Part shown: in pieces, positions 48,417-57,715 of the stretch
How positions within the stretch are numbered: position 1 is the stretch's first letter
How the letters are laid out: each line of letters opens with the position of its first letter
Assembly: GCA_027922465.2 (NCBI GenBank)
Contig: BQMF02000001.1
Span: 2,046,001-2,110,000 of the forward strand
DNA: 64,000 nucleotides
Source of the DNA: Turritopsis dohrnii
Taxonomy: Eukaryota; Cnidaria; Hydrozoa; Anthoathecata; Oceaniidae
Direction of reading: 5' to 3'
Notes under the pieces: model-generated
Database searches by the model: none
What the model was told of the DNA's origin: nothing
The model's input: only the letters and a program-made list of their open reading frames with translations
Made by a program: the position numbers and the translations under genes

Positions 48417-49112
48417 TCGATTTACCGCCCTGGGCGCTTATTTACAATTTTGACTGTGAGGGTGGGCGTTTGTTGGAGAGGGGCGTTAAAATGAGAGGGG
48501 CGCTTATAAAAAAAACCCTCGTTTTTGTGTCAAGATAAAGTTTCTTTTAAGGGAACTATGATGGTTGTGAAATAACAAAACAGAAGACGTTATATGTTCC
48601 CATAAAGATAATGTTTTGGAACGTAAATGTTTATATGTCTAAGTTTCTTTTAGATAAACAAAATCGTCCTCGATATCGTCATCGTCCAACATAAAAACTT
48701 TCTTTGTTGCCTCTTCTACGTCCGAATTAGTTGCACTATGCGATGAAAAAGGATTAGTTTCATCCTCCGCATCCTGTAACACCTGCATTTGTGTTTTGAG
48801 CATTCCTTTGCCCGCTGCACAAGGCTGTGATTCTTTGAAACAGTGAATATGGTCATCTTCAGAATCATCAACTTTTGTATTTAGTGCACATTACTTAAAC
48901 GATCGTTTAATGGTATCAGCTGATAAGGATGACCACGATTCTACCACGTCGTTCTATTCTTTCTAGATATTCGAATAAGCGCCTCCTTTGGCTCTAAGAT
49001 TATATTCTAATAATCGCCCATGGGCGCTTATTCGAGAGGGGCGCTTATAAAAAATTATACAGAAAAGGGTGGGCGCTTATTCGAGAGTGGGCGGTAAATC
49101 GAACATTTACGG
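48417..49112. mobile_element. Non-autonomous pogo-type element with GGGGCGCTTAT phrases
   Basis: The ends C(T/C)GTAAATG(C/T)TCGATTTACC are inverted; TA follows the right end and TG precedes the left. Subterminal words GGGCGCTTATTCGAGAGGGG recur on both sides in opposite orientations. The interior retains the tail of a pogo-like transposase on the minus strand (see below), so this is an internally deleted autonomous element. Confidence 0.8.
48639..48955 (-). pseudogene. Pogo/Tigger-like transposase C-terminal remnant
   Basis: The minus strand reads NDVVESWSSLSADTIKRSFK, a stop, then CALNTKVDDSEDDHIHCFKE and a 60-residue acidic tail with LDDDDIEDDF ending at TAG 48639-48641. The W..ls.e.I.rSFkkCgl..alDgseDdli motif is the hallmark of the end of pogo/Tigger DDE transposases. 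The TAA falls where relatives have Lys in FKKCG. The DDE catalytic domain and CENP-B-type DNA-binding domain are absent. Confidence 0.75.
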
Positions 49113-49136
49113 TAACTAAGTAATATTAGCATCATA

Positions 49137-49156
49137 CTCTAAGGACCCGAATAGTA

Positions 49157-49187
<31 letters not shown>

Positions 49188-49350
49188 CTGAATAAAAGAG
49201 GGGGGGGGGTCCGAAAAATTTTACACTGATTTACACTGATTTACACTTCAACTCAAAAACAAAAAAACTGGAAAGTTAATAAACCGGGGGGGTCTGAAAA
49301 ATTTTCGAAAATTAATAAGCGGGTGGGGACGTCTATTCGGGTCCTTAGAG
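49137..49350. mobile_element. 214-bp TA-flanked MITE with poly-G
   Basis: Perfect inverted ends CTCTAAGGACCCGAATAG are flanked by TA (49135-49136 and 49351-49352). GGTCTGAATAAA, GGTCCGAAAAATTTT and GGTCTGAAAAATTTTC words recur, with a 30-G run at 49157-49186. The tips resemble those of 3007-3661 (CTCT..GGA.CCGAATA). Confidence 0.85.
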
Positions 49351-49918
49351 TAATGCTGTGTAAAGTGTTGTCTCTAAAGATGAACAGTCTTTCTTAGCTT
49401 TTTCTAAATGATCCGATAAGCGAGAGTATTACAGTTTCCTTCTAACTCAACATATCGTAAATGAAAAGTGAATGATGTCGTTGAATAAATACAAAGTTTG
49501 TTTATATCGCTGATACTTGTGTTATCAAATTCATAAAGAAGGGGCAGGTGGGTGGGGTCATATTTACTCAGCGAATACTAACAACATGCAGTTATACAAA
49601 CCTTTTCCACAGTGATACTCAGAACTGCGGAAAGTCAATCTGGGTAAAAGGACTACATTATTTTGATAAGAATTTATACGAAGAGTCATGCATGACAACA
49701 TATGAGTGTTGAAACTCAATCTTGTTAATTTGATTGATGCATGAATGTCAATAATTATAATGGTACTAATAATTGCAACAGCTGTAGTATCACATTCAAG
49801 ATGTAAGCGCGTCTTATATAAAAGCAGTCGATAGCTATGGTATTTTCAGGTTTGGAATTGACGAGGCAAAATGGTACCTTGATTTGTAAACGTCAGAATG
49901 TATTTATTTAAGGTTCTC

Positions 49919-50791
49919 CTAGATATTTGTTATCTGATAATAAGTATAGCAGCCAACATTAAAAATATACTGAAATATACTAGACACGACAATCAAAATG
50001 ACTTTGAAGAGGTAAGTCAATCTTGGTTTGATTGACACCTGCCATATATTCCCATTGTCAACAGGTTGAATCAAAACGGATGCGTGAATTTTCTTGGACG
50101 AAAAGCATAATTCTATGTCTGAAACCACGTATGTTAACTTGGATCTGCTTGTGTTGCACGTCCTAAAAGGCAGAACTTCATGCTTTCCGTAGCGGTGTTA
50201 GTGCATATTTGGTCCGACCTGGTTTGATTTCAACAACAAAAAATCACCCACTTTCACTGTGGCAACTCTTATCAATATTGTCTTTAATTCTGCCACTCGA
50301 GTGAAATTTTCTTCTGCAGAGAGCATCGAGTTGATGTTTTCAATATCATTAGTCGGGGAGGTTCACAAACACTTCACGTTTTCTTTTGTTAGACTCCTTA
50401 TGGGTTTCACCATGTCTAGTGATGCCTTCTTAGAATTTTCACATATTTTGTTTCTGTCATCTTGGCAGGTATCGAATCTTTTCGATCCAGTGTAGTACAC
50501 TATTCAATTCAAGAGCTAATGACAGCTATAACAACAGGAACTTTATTCACAATAATTATTATATTTATAGTACCTTATGACATCAGTTTGCAAAAATAAC
50601 TTTTGTGAGATTTGAAATAAGAAACTGGAATTCAAAAATCGAAAAGAAATTCTTAATTACCTGATAAGTAGTCTCCATAGCACATCTCTCGAGATAAGTT
50701 CAGTTCGTACAGCGTCTTGTAGCTCGTGAGTTCATTTTCTCCCACCGATACATCCATGAAGAATACAACAGGCCAAACTTGTCTATATTCT
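49919..50791 (-). CDS. Unrecognised multi-exon gene, 3' part
   Basis: Likely exons: 50661-50791 (acceptor and donor clear; QVWPVVFFMDVSVGENELTS ... CYGDYLS), then about 50384-50499 (VYYTGSKRFDTCQDDRNKIC ... RSLTKEN), joining in phase. A further stretch is at about 50235-50375 (SPTNDIENINSMLSAEENFT ...). The last is 49919-50155 (KLTYVVSDIELCFSSKKIHA ... then a hydrophobic YLFKVILIVVSSIFQYIFNV segment, stop at 49919). A final membrane helix would suit a surface protein. I do not recognise the domain, and the last two junctions are not settled. The 5' part lies beyond 50791. Confidence 0.45.
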
Positions 50792-50862
50792 CTACAAAAT
50801 GAAGCATAATGTACGTTGAATGTTAAGGAGATAAGATAGAAAGCCCCTTCGACACATCATGT

Positions 50863-50968
50863 TTCAATACTCTTCAGGTTCAAAGGATTCCTCAAGAGTT
50901 GAGAAAGCAGTGTCAGATAGAGTCCTCCGCTGCTTTGCTCTACTGGAAGGCGCATAAAGTTCAAAACA
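50863..50968 (-). CDS. Possible terminal exon of another transcript
   Basis: After a good acceptor (TTTTTTTAG) the minus strand reads CFELYAPSSRAKQRRTLSDT, then AFSTLEESFEPEEY and a stop. The composition resembles a Ser/Thr- and Glu-rich cytoplasmic tail. It ends before the exon at 50661-50791, so it belongs to a neighbouring gene or an alternative ending. No upstream partner exon identified. Confidence 0.3.
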
Positions 50969-51282
50969 GGCTAAAAAAACTGTAAGGCAGCTGTAAATAA
51001 ACAGAAGTAATTGGCTTCAGTTCTATTTCAAAACGTCATTTCCGTCCGCTCTATCTCCAATATCCTTACTTTCTTGTCACCTTCTTGCGATGTTTGGATC
51101 ATGCGCTAGTCGCGTTTTTCCTACAGCTTTTTCCAGCATAACAAGTCATTGAATAATGGCTGCAACGACTCTTCTGAAAGTTTGCATACCATCTGGCTGA
51201 AAAACGTGTTGAAAGGAATGGTAATCCACAGCCATAAATGCATAATTCCCTCTAACTCCTAAATTGAAACAGTGTAACTAGA

Positions 51283-51893
51283 AAACTTGGTTCCCACTGT
51301 TGCAAAAAATGAGACAGAAATGAGACAAGATTTGAGATAAGCAATCGATCATTCAAACAATATCTCAAATTGATCTCAAAAGCTCCAAGACAAGCTACAC
51401 AAGTGAAAAAGGAAAGATGGACATCAGTAGGCAACGTTGAGGAATTTGGGTTCGTGAAATCTTTCAGAAACGAGGAAAACATGGAGAATTTCCTTATATC
51501 CCTTCTCTGATTTGTCGTAAAAGACAAGGAAACAAATGAACACTTTTCGCAAAAAGTTCATAATTATTTTGAGATGGAACTCCAACTTTTTTTTTCTTCT
51601 GACATTCTTGCTCTCTCGTATTTGACACACAACACACAATAACACACACAAAAATCGTAGTTAAAATTGATGCACAATGTCATTTGAAAAAGAACCACGT
51701 GGAATAGGGAGGGGCGTCGGAACCTCTGCAGGTGTTCTATCCCATTCGTTTGGAATCAAAAAATTATGATTCCAAAGATGTGATAGAAATGAGATAAAAA
51801 TGAGATAGAGCATTCTCACTAGATTCGAAAATTATCTCATCTCATCCTATCTCATTTCTATCTCATTTTTGCTCTAGTGGAAACTAAGCTTAA
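51283..51893. mobile_element. MITE with GAGATAGAAATGAGAT phrases
   Basis: The two ends (AACTTGGTTCCCACTGTTGC..AAAAATGAGACAGAAATGAG and the complement of AATGAGATAGAAATGAGAT..AGTTTCCACTAG) are imperfect inverted repeats. GAGATA/GAGACA words are iterated on both sides. Interior frames have no recognised motif. Confidence 0.6.
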
Positions 51894-51994
51894 AGGAAAA
51901 CAACAGCAACGAAATAACAAAATATGAAAAACAACATAACATCCGTGAAGGAAGTGCAAATAGTACTTTTATTATCCTGACTAGTAACAACGTC

Positions 51995-52916
51995 AATTGC
52001 AAAATAAATTCGTCGAATTAACAGTGACCTAAGTTCTGTATTAGATTGGTTCTCGAGTAACGGCATGGTAGCAAATCCTGATAAGTTTCAAGCAATTTTT
52101 CTGGGGACTGAAGATAATAATATCTGTTTAGACTTAGGTCCAGCCAAAATTGTTGGCTCCAATAGCGTCACCCTCCTTGGAGTCACAATAGATCGTAAGT
52201 TATCTTTTTATCCTCATGTTGCTAGTATGTGCAAGAAAGCCTCTTCTAAAATAAAGGCTTTGATGAGGATAAGAGGTTTTCTTATACAAAATCAGGCAGA
52301 TCACTTGTATAAGGCGTACATAATGTCACCTTTTAATTACTGTCCACTGGTGTGGATGTTTTGTAGTAAGATGGCGCATAACTTGATTGATAGAACTCAT
52401 CATAAAGCTCTTTGTGCAAGACTCAACAAGTTCGAAGCAACCTTTGAGGAGCTTTTATCGTCATCTAACTCCATCACAGTACATGCTAAAAACCTCCAAC
52501 TTCTGGTTATTGAAATCTTTAAATCCTTGAATCGTTTAAATCCAGAGTTTATGTGGAATTCTTTTGTTCTCAAGCCTGAAGCTTATTGTCTTAGACAAGG
52601 ACTCTCTCTGGTTATTCCACGAGCTAGAACAAATCGTGCAACAAATTCCTTTGATTTTCGTGCTGCACTAGCCTGGAATCATCTTCCTTCAGATTTAAAG
52701 CAAGAGAAGTCCTTGTCTAAATTTAAATGTCAACTTAAATCATTTGCAATTTATTGCAAATGCAAATATTGCAACTAATACCTGTTTGTTTGTTTAATTT
52801 ATATATACACTTTTTTTTATATATTTTATCAATGATGTTGGAATTTATTAGTCTTTTGTACTATTTTACACTCCAACCATAAATAAAGAATAAATAAATA
52901 AATAATAAATAAAAGA
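51995..52916 (+). mobile_element. 5'-truncated non-LTR retrotransposon
   Basis: Begins within RT sequence near 52000 and ends in an AATA-rich tail (about 52880-52916), as expected for an abortive target-primed insertion. It encodes only the C-terminal part of the RT ORF. Different subfamily from the element at 1-2366. Confidence 0.85.
52017..52778 (+). pseudogene. Reverse transcriptase C-terminal fragment
   Basis: Frame opens with INSDLSSVLDWFSSNGMVAN and continues PDKFQAIFLG, LLGVTIDRKLSF, YKAYIMSPFNYCPLVWMFCS and FRAALAWNHLPSDLK before the stop. This is the post-catalytic thumb/C-terminal region of CR1/L2-type RTs; the YADD core is missing. The frame is intact to its natural stop, suggesting relative youth. 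Confidence 0.85.
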
Positions 52917-54088
52917 ATAAGGAATAACCGTATGTCTTAGCAAATTTCGTCCTTTTGCGCGATATTGGTTAGCATTTCGTATTCTTTTCGTACGTTGGTA
53001 TTTCTATCAGCTGTGAGAGCAGGAGGTCGAGGTCTTGTTTCCGTTTATCCTACAAGAAAGACCTTATAATATCTCATTTTATCATTAGGAGGTAAAAATC
53101 AGCGGTTATCTAAATAAATCATCATTATACGAAATTTGTAATGTTTCCAATTGGTATCGCACCAAGGACACGCTATCAAGCCACCTAAAGAAAAAACATG
53201 TAGAATTGAGTAGTCTCAATAGAGAAGTGTGCACCATGGCGCTAGCATGTAACTGCATTTCATTTCTGTGTACCTTGCGCCTAAACTTTATAAAGGTTGG
53301 CAATAGCTGGAAAATCTAGGATGTATTCAATCAGATTTATAGGGATCTGCAGTATTGTATAATGTATTGAAAGTTGTTGCAGCTCCTTTACGATTAAATT
53401 TAAATATGGCTCCAACGTCCGCGATTCACCATTTCCGTTTCCTAGTATGGTGTTCCAGAGAAACTACACATTCGGATTTCAGGGACAAAATCAAGCACTT
53501 GCACCAAAAAAGGCCACATGGAGCATTGCGTCCATAATGCTAAGCCAAATTCCAAATTCCCCTTTGAAAAATCCGTCCTTAGCAAACCAGCTAACATGCC
53601 ATATGATGTTGTGTCTTGAACATCGCGAATGATTGATGCCAGAGTTCTCCTTCACAATTGTACAATTCATTTCGCGGGAACTTACTACACTGTAATTTTC
53701 GTTTAATTTTAATTTTATCATATCATTGATGCCAGGGTTCTCAAATGAAATTTTGAAAGCTGTTTTGATAATACATTCGTACCGAATATCCGAGCTAGTC
53801 GGGGACCAAGTGGAAAACACGTCATATGTCACATCCATAGTGAAGCTTGTGGCAAGTATTCAGGAACACAGGAAGAACAGCAATTAGATCTGTAATGTTT
53901 TTTATATTCGAATTTACAAGCTTTCGGAGGTTCTACCTCCATGATCACGTATATAATTTTTTTTGTACAGTGTTAATTTATAGATAAAATGAAACAAAGA
54001 AATATTGTCAAGAGACATAAACTTAAGGTGTCAAAAAGTAAATAATTACAAAGCGGTATAGATTGAATATTCCTGTTGCTTCAGTGTG
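52917..54088. other. Intergenic, possible decayed gene
   Basis: A 115-codon minus-strand frame (53491-53838, starts MDVTYDVFSTWSPTSSDIRY) has coding-like composition but no recognised domain and no clear splice partners. Otherwise nothing recognised. Confidence 0.3.
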
Positions 54089-54453
54089 AGGGGCTGTTTA
54101 TATGAGAGGCAAGACGGGACGTTTGCCGGGACGGGACGAAAAACGAGATCCCGCCTCCATTGAAGTTTTCATAAAAAATCTATCTCGTGTTTATATGAAA
54201 AAAAAAACTATCCCGGGACAAAAAACGTCCCGTCCCGGTTAGGCGAGATCTCGCTTTCTCAAACCGGGATCGCTTGAAGCGGGACGTTTTTCATCATATA
54301 AACACACTGTCCCGGGACGTTTTAAAGTGTTAGTATGTTAATTTGTATTAATTACTGTCTCGTCCCGGCAAAGCTCCTGCTAAATGTTTTCTCATGTAAA
54401 GGCGGGATAAAGTCATCTCGTTTTTCATCCCGTCCCGGCAAACGTTAGCCCCT
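54089..54453. mobile_element. 365-bp MITE with CCGGGACGGGA phrases
   Basis: Both ends share AGGGGCT and an ACGTTTGCCGGGACGGGA block followed by GAAAAACGAGAT, in inverted orientation. CCCGGGACGTTTT, GCGAGATCTCGC and TATATGA words are iterated inside. It resembles 46928-47298 in construction but not in sequence. Confidence 0.75.
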
Positions 54454-55375
54454 TAGTTTGAAGTCATTGGACTCACGTGTCAAAATTTGAAAATCATCAA
54501 AAGAAGGAGAGATGTGACAAAATAATGAATGTTCTAGTACTAACTTAAGCATTCTATCTTTAAAACGAAAATTACAATCTAACATAAGATCTAAATTGCT
54601 GTTCTTACTGTGCTACGTCATATGTCCTGGTGATGTTTCGTTTGCCTTTACGAAATACATTTTTTTATTGCCCCCGCAGCGAGCGTAAGCGAGCGAGGAG
54701 GCATAGTAGTTTCACGAGATAGGCGAATGTCAGTTTCCGATTTTGTTCTTCATCATCATCATCATCTTCATCCTCCAACTTTTCGTGTTGACGTTACATA
54801 GTGGTATACATTTATTAGCTGACTTTACTTTTTTCTCGTTTCAAAGCATGGTACTGTAAGTGGGAGACAAAATGTTTTTTCGTATCTCTTCCCTAATTTA
54901 TTATTATATTATATTATGTTATTTAGGAAGTTCTTACGCTAAAATTGCTTAGACATTTTTCATATTACTTTTGTGTTGGTTTAGTGAAGTGAACAACAAG
55001 GATTTTGAAGCACAGCTTGAAATCTGAAATTTTGCTAACCATACATTTTATTTTTGTATATGTTTTAGCTCTAAATATTATTTCATTCAATAAACTTTGT
55101 TCAACGCACTGGCGGATCTTGCCTTAAAAAAAATTATAATTGGATTTCTGTGTATGCAAGAAAGCTATATTACAAATTGTCGTTCTTCGTGTTTTTCTAT
55201 TTTAACTGTCCTCCTCGCCAAACCTAATCATACTAGTGTGTGATCATGATCAGTAAAAGCTTTTTACATTTTCTTGTTGGTTTTTTTTTATAAACATTGG
55301 CTACTTTTTTCTAATGGATATTTTGCTTTGATTTTTTTTTAAAAAAAGTTTGTTTTTTTTTTCTTTTGGCTCTTA
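54454..55375. other. Intergenic
   Basis: GC-rich island GCAGCGAGCGTAAGCGAGCG (54678-54697) and a short ATC microsatellite (about 54748-54770) in otherwise AT-rich DNA. No gene seen. Confidence 0.4.
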
Positions 55376-55568
55376 AGCTTCGGGGACACGGAAACAAATT
55401 TTTATGCGCTTGAAACAAAACTATGATTTGTTTCAATCGCATGAAAATATTTAAATGTGTCCCCACGTTAAACTTCTCTGTTTTGAAACTTTTTATCCTC
55501 AAAATTTTTGTTTCAGAAACAAAAATTTCATGTGACAAATGAGAATCATAGAAAAACCCTCGTGTCCC

Positions 55569-57216
55569 GAGGCCCGGAAAACCCGAGTTATAAAATCGAG
55601 TTATAAAGTCGAGTTATGAACTATGACGTCATAATTCGAGTTATTAACTCGAAATTTTTAATTTTCTATATTCTTTCGAGTTAATAACTCGAAAATATAT
55701 TTGTCGCTTTTACAACTCGAGTTATTAACTCGAAATTAAAAAAGTCCAATTTTGAATTCGAGTTAATAACTCGAAGTTAATTTTTCAAATAAATCAAATC
55801 GAGTTACTAACTCGATAGTATTATATTGCTTTAAAGGAATCGAGTTATTAAAGTTTCAAAAAGTTCTTACGATTTATCGTGTGTGCTTGATTTTCAGAAT
55901 ATTTTTCAAATATGACAAGGGATATTGTCGAAAGTTCACTGGGAATGGTGTGAGTTTTTAAAAAAAAGGCAAAGTAGGTCAAATTTAAGGCAAATTTTGA
56001 AAATCGTTCAATTTTAATGAAGATTTAATAGAGGAACAAGTTTGTTGTACTGCTGATTTCAAATATGAAGGTCAAATTGTGGATAAAGTCAAATTAGGCC
56101 AAATTCGGACCAAATTTTGAAATTGTTCAATTCTAATGAAGATTTAATAGAGGAATGACTTTGTACTGCTGATTTCGAATTTGAAGATCGATTTGTGCAT
56201 TAGGCCAAATTTGGACCGAATTTTGAAAATTGTTAAAATTTGCACGCGGAGCAATTTTATAGTTCAAGTTTTGATTTACATTAGTGCAGAAACGGCATCA
56301 AAATTAATCAGTTGAGCAAGTCGATGAATATGTTAATCCTAATGATATGCAATCCTGATAATATTTTTAACTACAGCTGTACCATGTCACCTCTGACATA
56401 TTTTTCTATTGATGATACTCTTGCGATAGCTGAAAACTCCAAGATAAAAAGTTGCCAAAGTGAGAAAATAGATTCTATATTTCTATATGAATTTAATTTA
56501 AGTGTTAAGACTAGTGTTTCGCACGTGCAATTTATAATCTTGAGGTTAAAATCATTTTAATTTTAAAAGAAATTGTTTGTCCAAATATTACTATTATGTG
56601 ATTTTTGTATCAGTAAAGATGGATGAGAAATTTGAAACCACCTTTTCTAGACTGAAGAATTACAATTTTCAAAATTTGGTTCAAATTTGGCCTAATTTGG
56701 CCTTATGCACAAGTTGACCTTCAAATTCGAAATCAACAGTACAAAGTCATTCCTCTATTAAATCTTCATTAGAATTGAACAATTTCCAAAATTTGGTCCA
56801 AATTTGGCCTACTTTGCCTTTTTTAAAAAACTCACACCATTCCCAGTGAACTTTCGACAATATCCCTTGCCATATTTGAAAAATATTCTGAAAATCAAGC
56901 ACACACGATAAATCGTAAGAACTTTTTGAAACTTTAATAACTCGATTCCTTTAAAGCAATATAATACTATCGAGTTAGTAACTCGATTTGATTTATTTGA
57001 AAAATTAACTTCGAGTTATTAACTCGAATTCAAAATTGGACTTTTTTAATTTCGAGTTAATAACTCGAGTTGTAAAAGCGACAAATATATTTTCGAGTTA
57101 TTAACTCGAAAAAATATAGAAAATTAAAAATTTCGAGTTAATAACTCGAATTATGACGTCATAGTTCATAACTCGACTTTATAACTCGATTTTATAACTC
57201 GGGTTTTCCGGGCCTC
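55569..57216. mobile_element. MULE-type foldback with CGAGTTATTAACTCG palindromes
   Basis: A 1648-bp palindromic element with arms of roughly 550 bp, starting GAGGCCCGGAAAACCC. It is flanked by a perfect 9-bp direct repeat TCGTGTCCC (55560-55568 and 57217-57225), diagnostic of Mutator-like target duplication. Each arm carries about five full CGAGTTA(T/A)TAACTCG palindromes plus half-sites near the tip, then an inner block with GGCCAAATTTGG-type words. No transposase. Confidence 0.9.
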
Positions 57217-57358
57217 TCGTGTCCCCACACCTTGAGTAGAATTTTTCGAAACACTTTTATCGAAATCAATCAAATTCATTTATGAATTAAAGAAAACAAC
57301 AACAACCATTTCATAACTGCTAGAAGACGTTAAGATGGCGGAAAATCAACACGTGCAG

Positions 57359-57547
57359 TCAAATTCTTAGATAACCCTTGAACCCTTCTGAATCTCCTTT
57401 TTTTAATTCTTGGAATAAAGTGTGAAAGGCTCCAACGATTTTTCTGCGCAGTAACCATGGTCTTGATAGTTTCTTCGTTTGTTCTTGTTCTTCGAGCAGA
57501 AGTGCTACATATGCTACAACCACGTTTTTACTGATCACAGACGCCAT
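57359..57547 (-). pseudogene. Harbinger transposase N-terminal exon remnant
   Basis: ATG at 57545-57547 gives MASVISKNVVVAYVALLLEE followed by SRPWLLRRKIVGAFHTLFQE and GFKGYLRI before a stop. The RPWLLRR...GAFHTLfqEL...F..ylRi pattern is the conserved N-terminal region of PIF/Harbinger (HARBI1-like) nucleases, where relatives end F..FlRM. The DDE domain is absent. An upstream in-frame ATG at 57548-57550 also exists. Too short to be active; it identifies the parent element. Confidence 0.75.
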
Positions 57548-57715
57548 CATGAAATACTGATAATACTGTCTCACTCGTTTCACATGGTTTGACTTCATTA
57601 AATTTGTTTCATGTGCTAGAACACATGCGACACGGAAACAAATTTTCCTGCGCTTGAAACAAAGTCTATTTGTTTCAAGCGCTAGAAGATTTGTTTCCGT
57701 GTCCCCGAAGCTTTA

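Larger units (their letters stand above)
55376..57712. mobile_element. PIF/Harbinger-type non-autonomous element, interrupted
   Basis: Inverted ends AGCTTCGGGGACACGGAAAC followed by a GCGCTTGAAACAAA block; TTA flanks both sides (55373-55375 and 57713-57715), the usual Harbinger target duplication. The interior keeps one coding exon resembling the N-terminus of Harbinger transposase (57359-57547). The MULE-like foldback 55569-57216 is inserted near its left end. Unlike classic Harbinger tips, the extreme ends begin AGCTTC. Confidence 0.75.

Noticed and set aside
50259..50495. 78-aa plus-strand frame
   Set aside because: It is antisense to the more coding-like minus-strand exons at 50235-50499.
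53491..53838. 115-aa minus-strand frame
   Set aside because: No recognised domain and no splice partners; kept only as a note in the intergenic entry.
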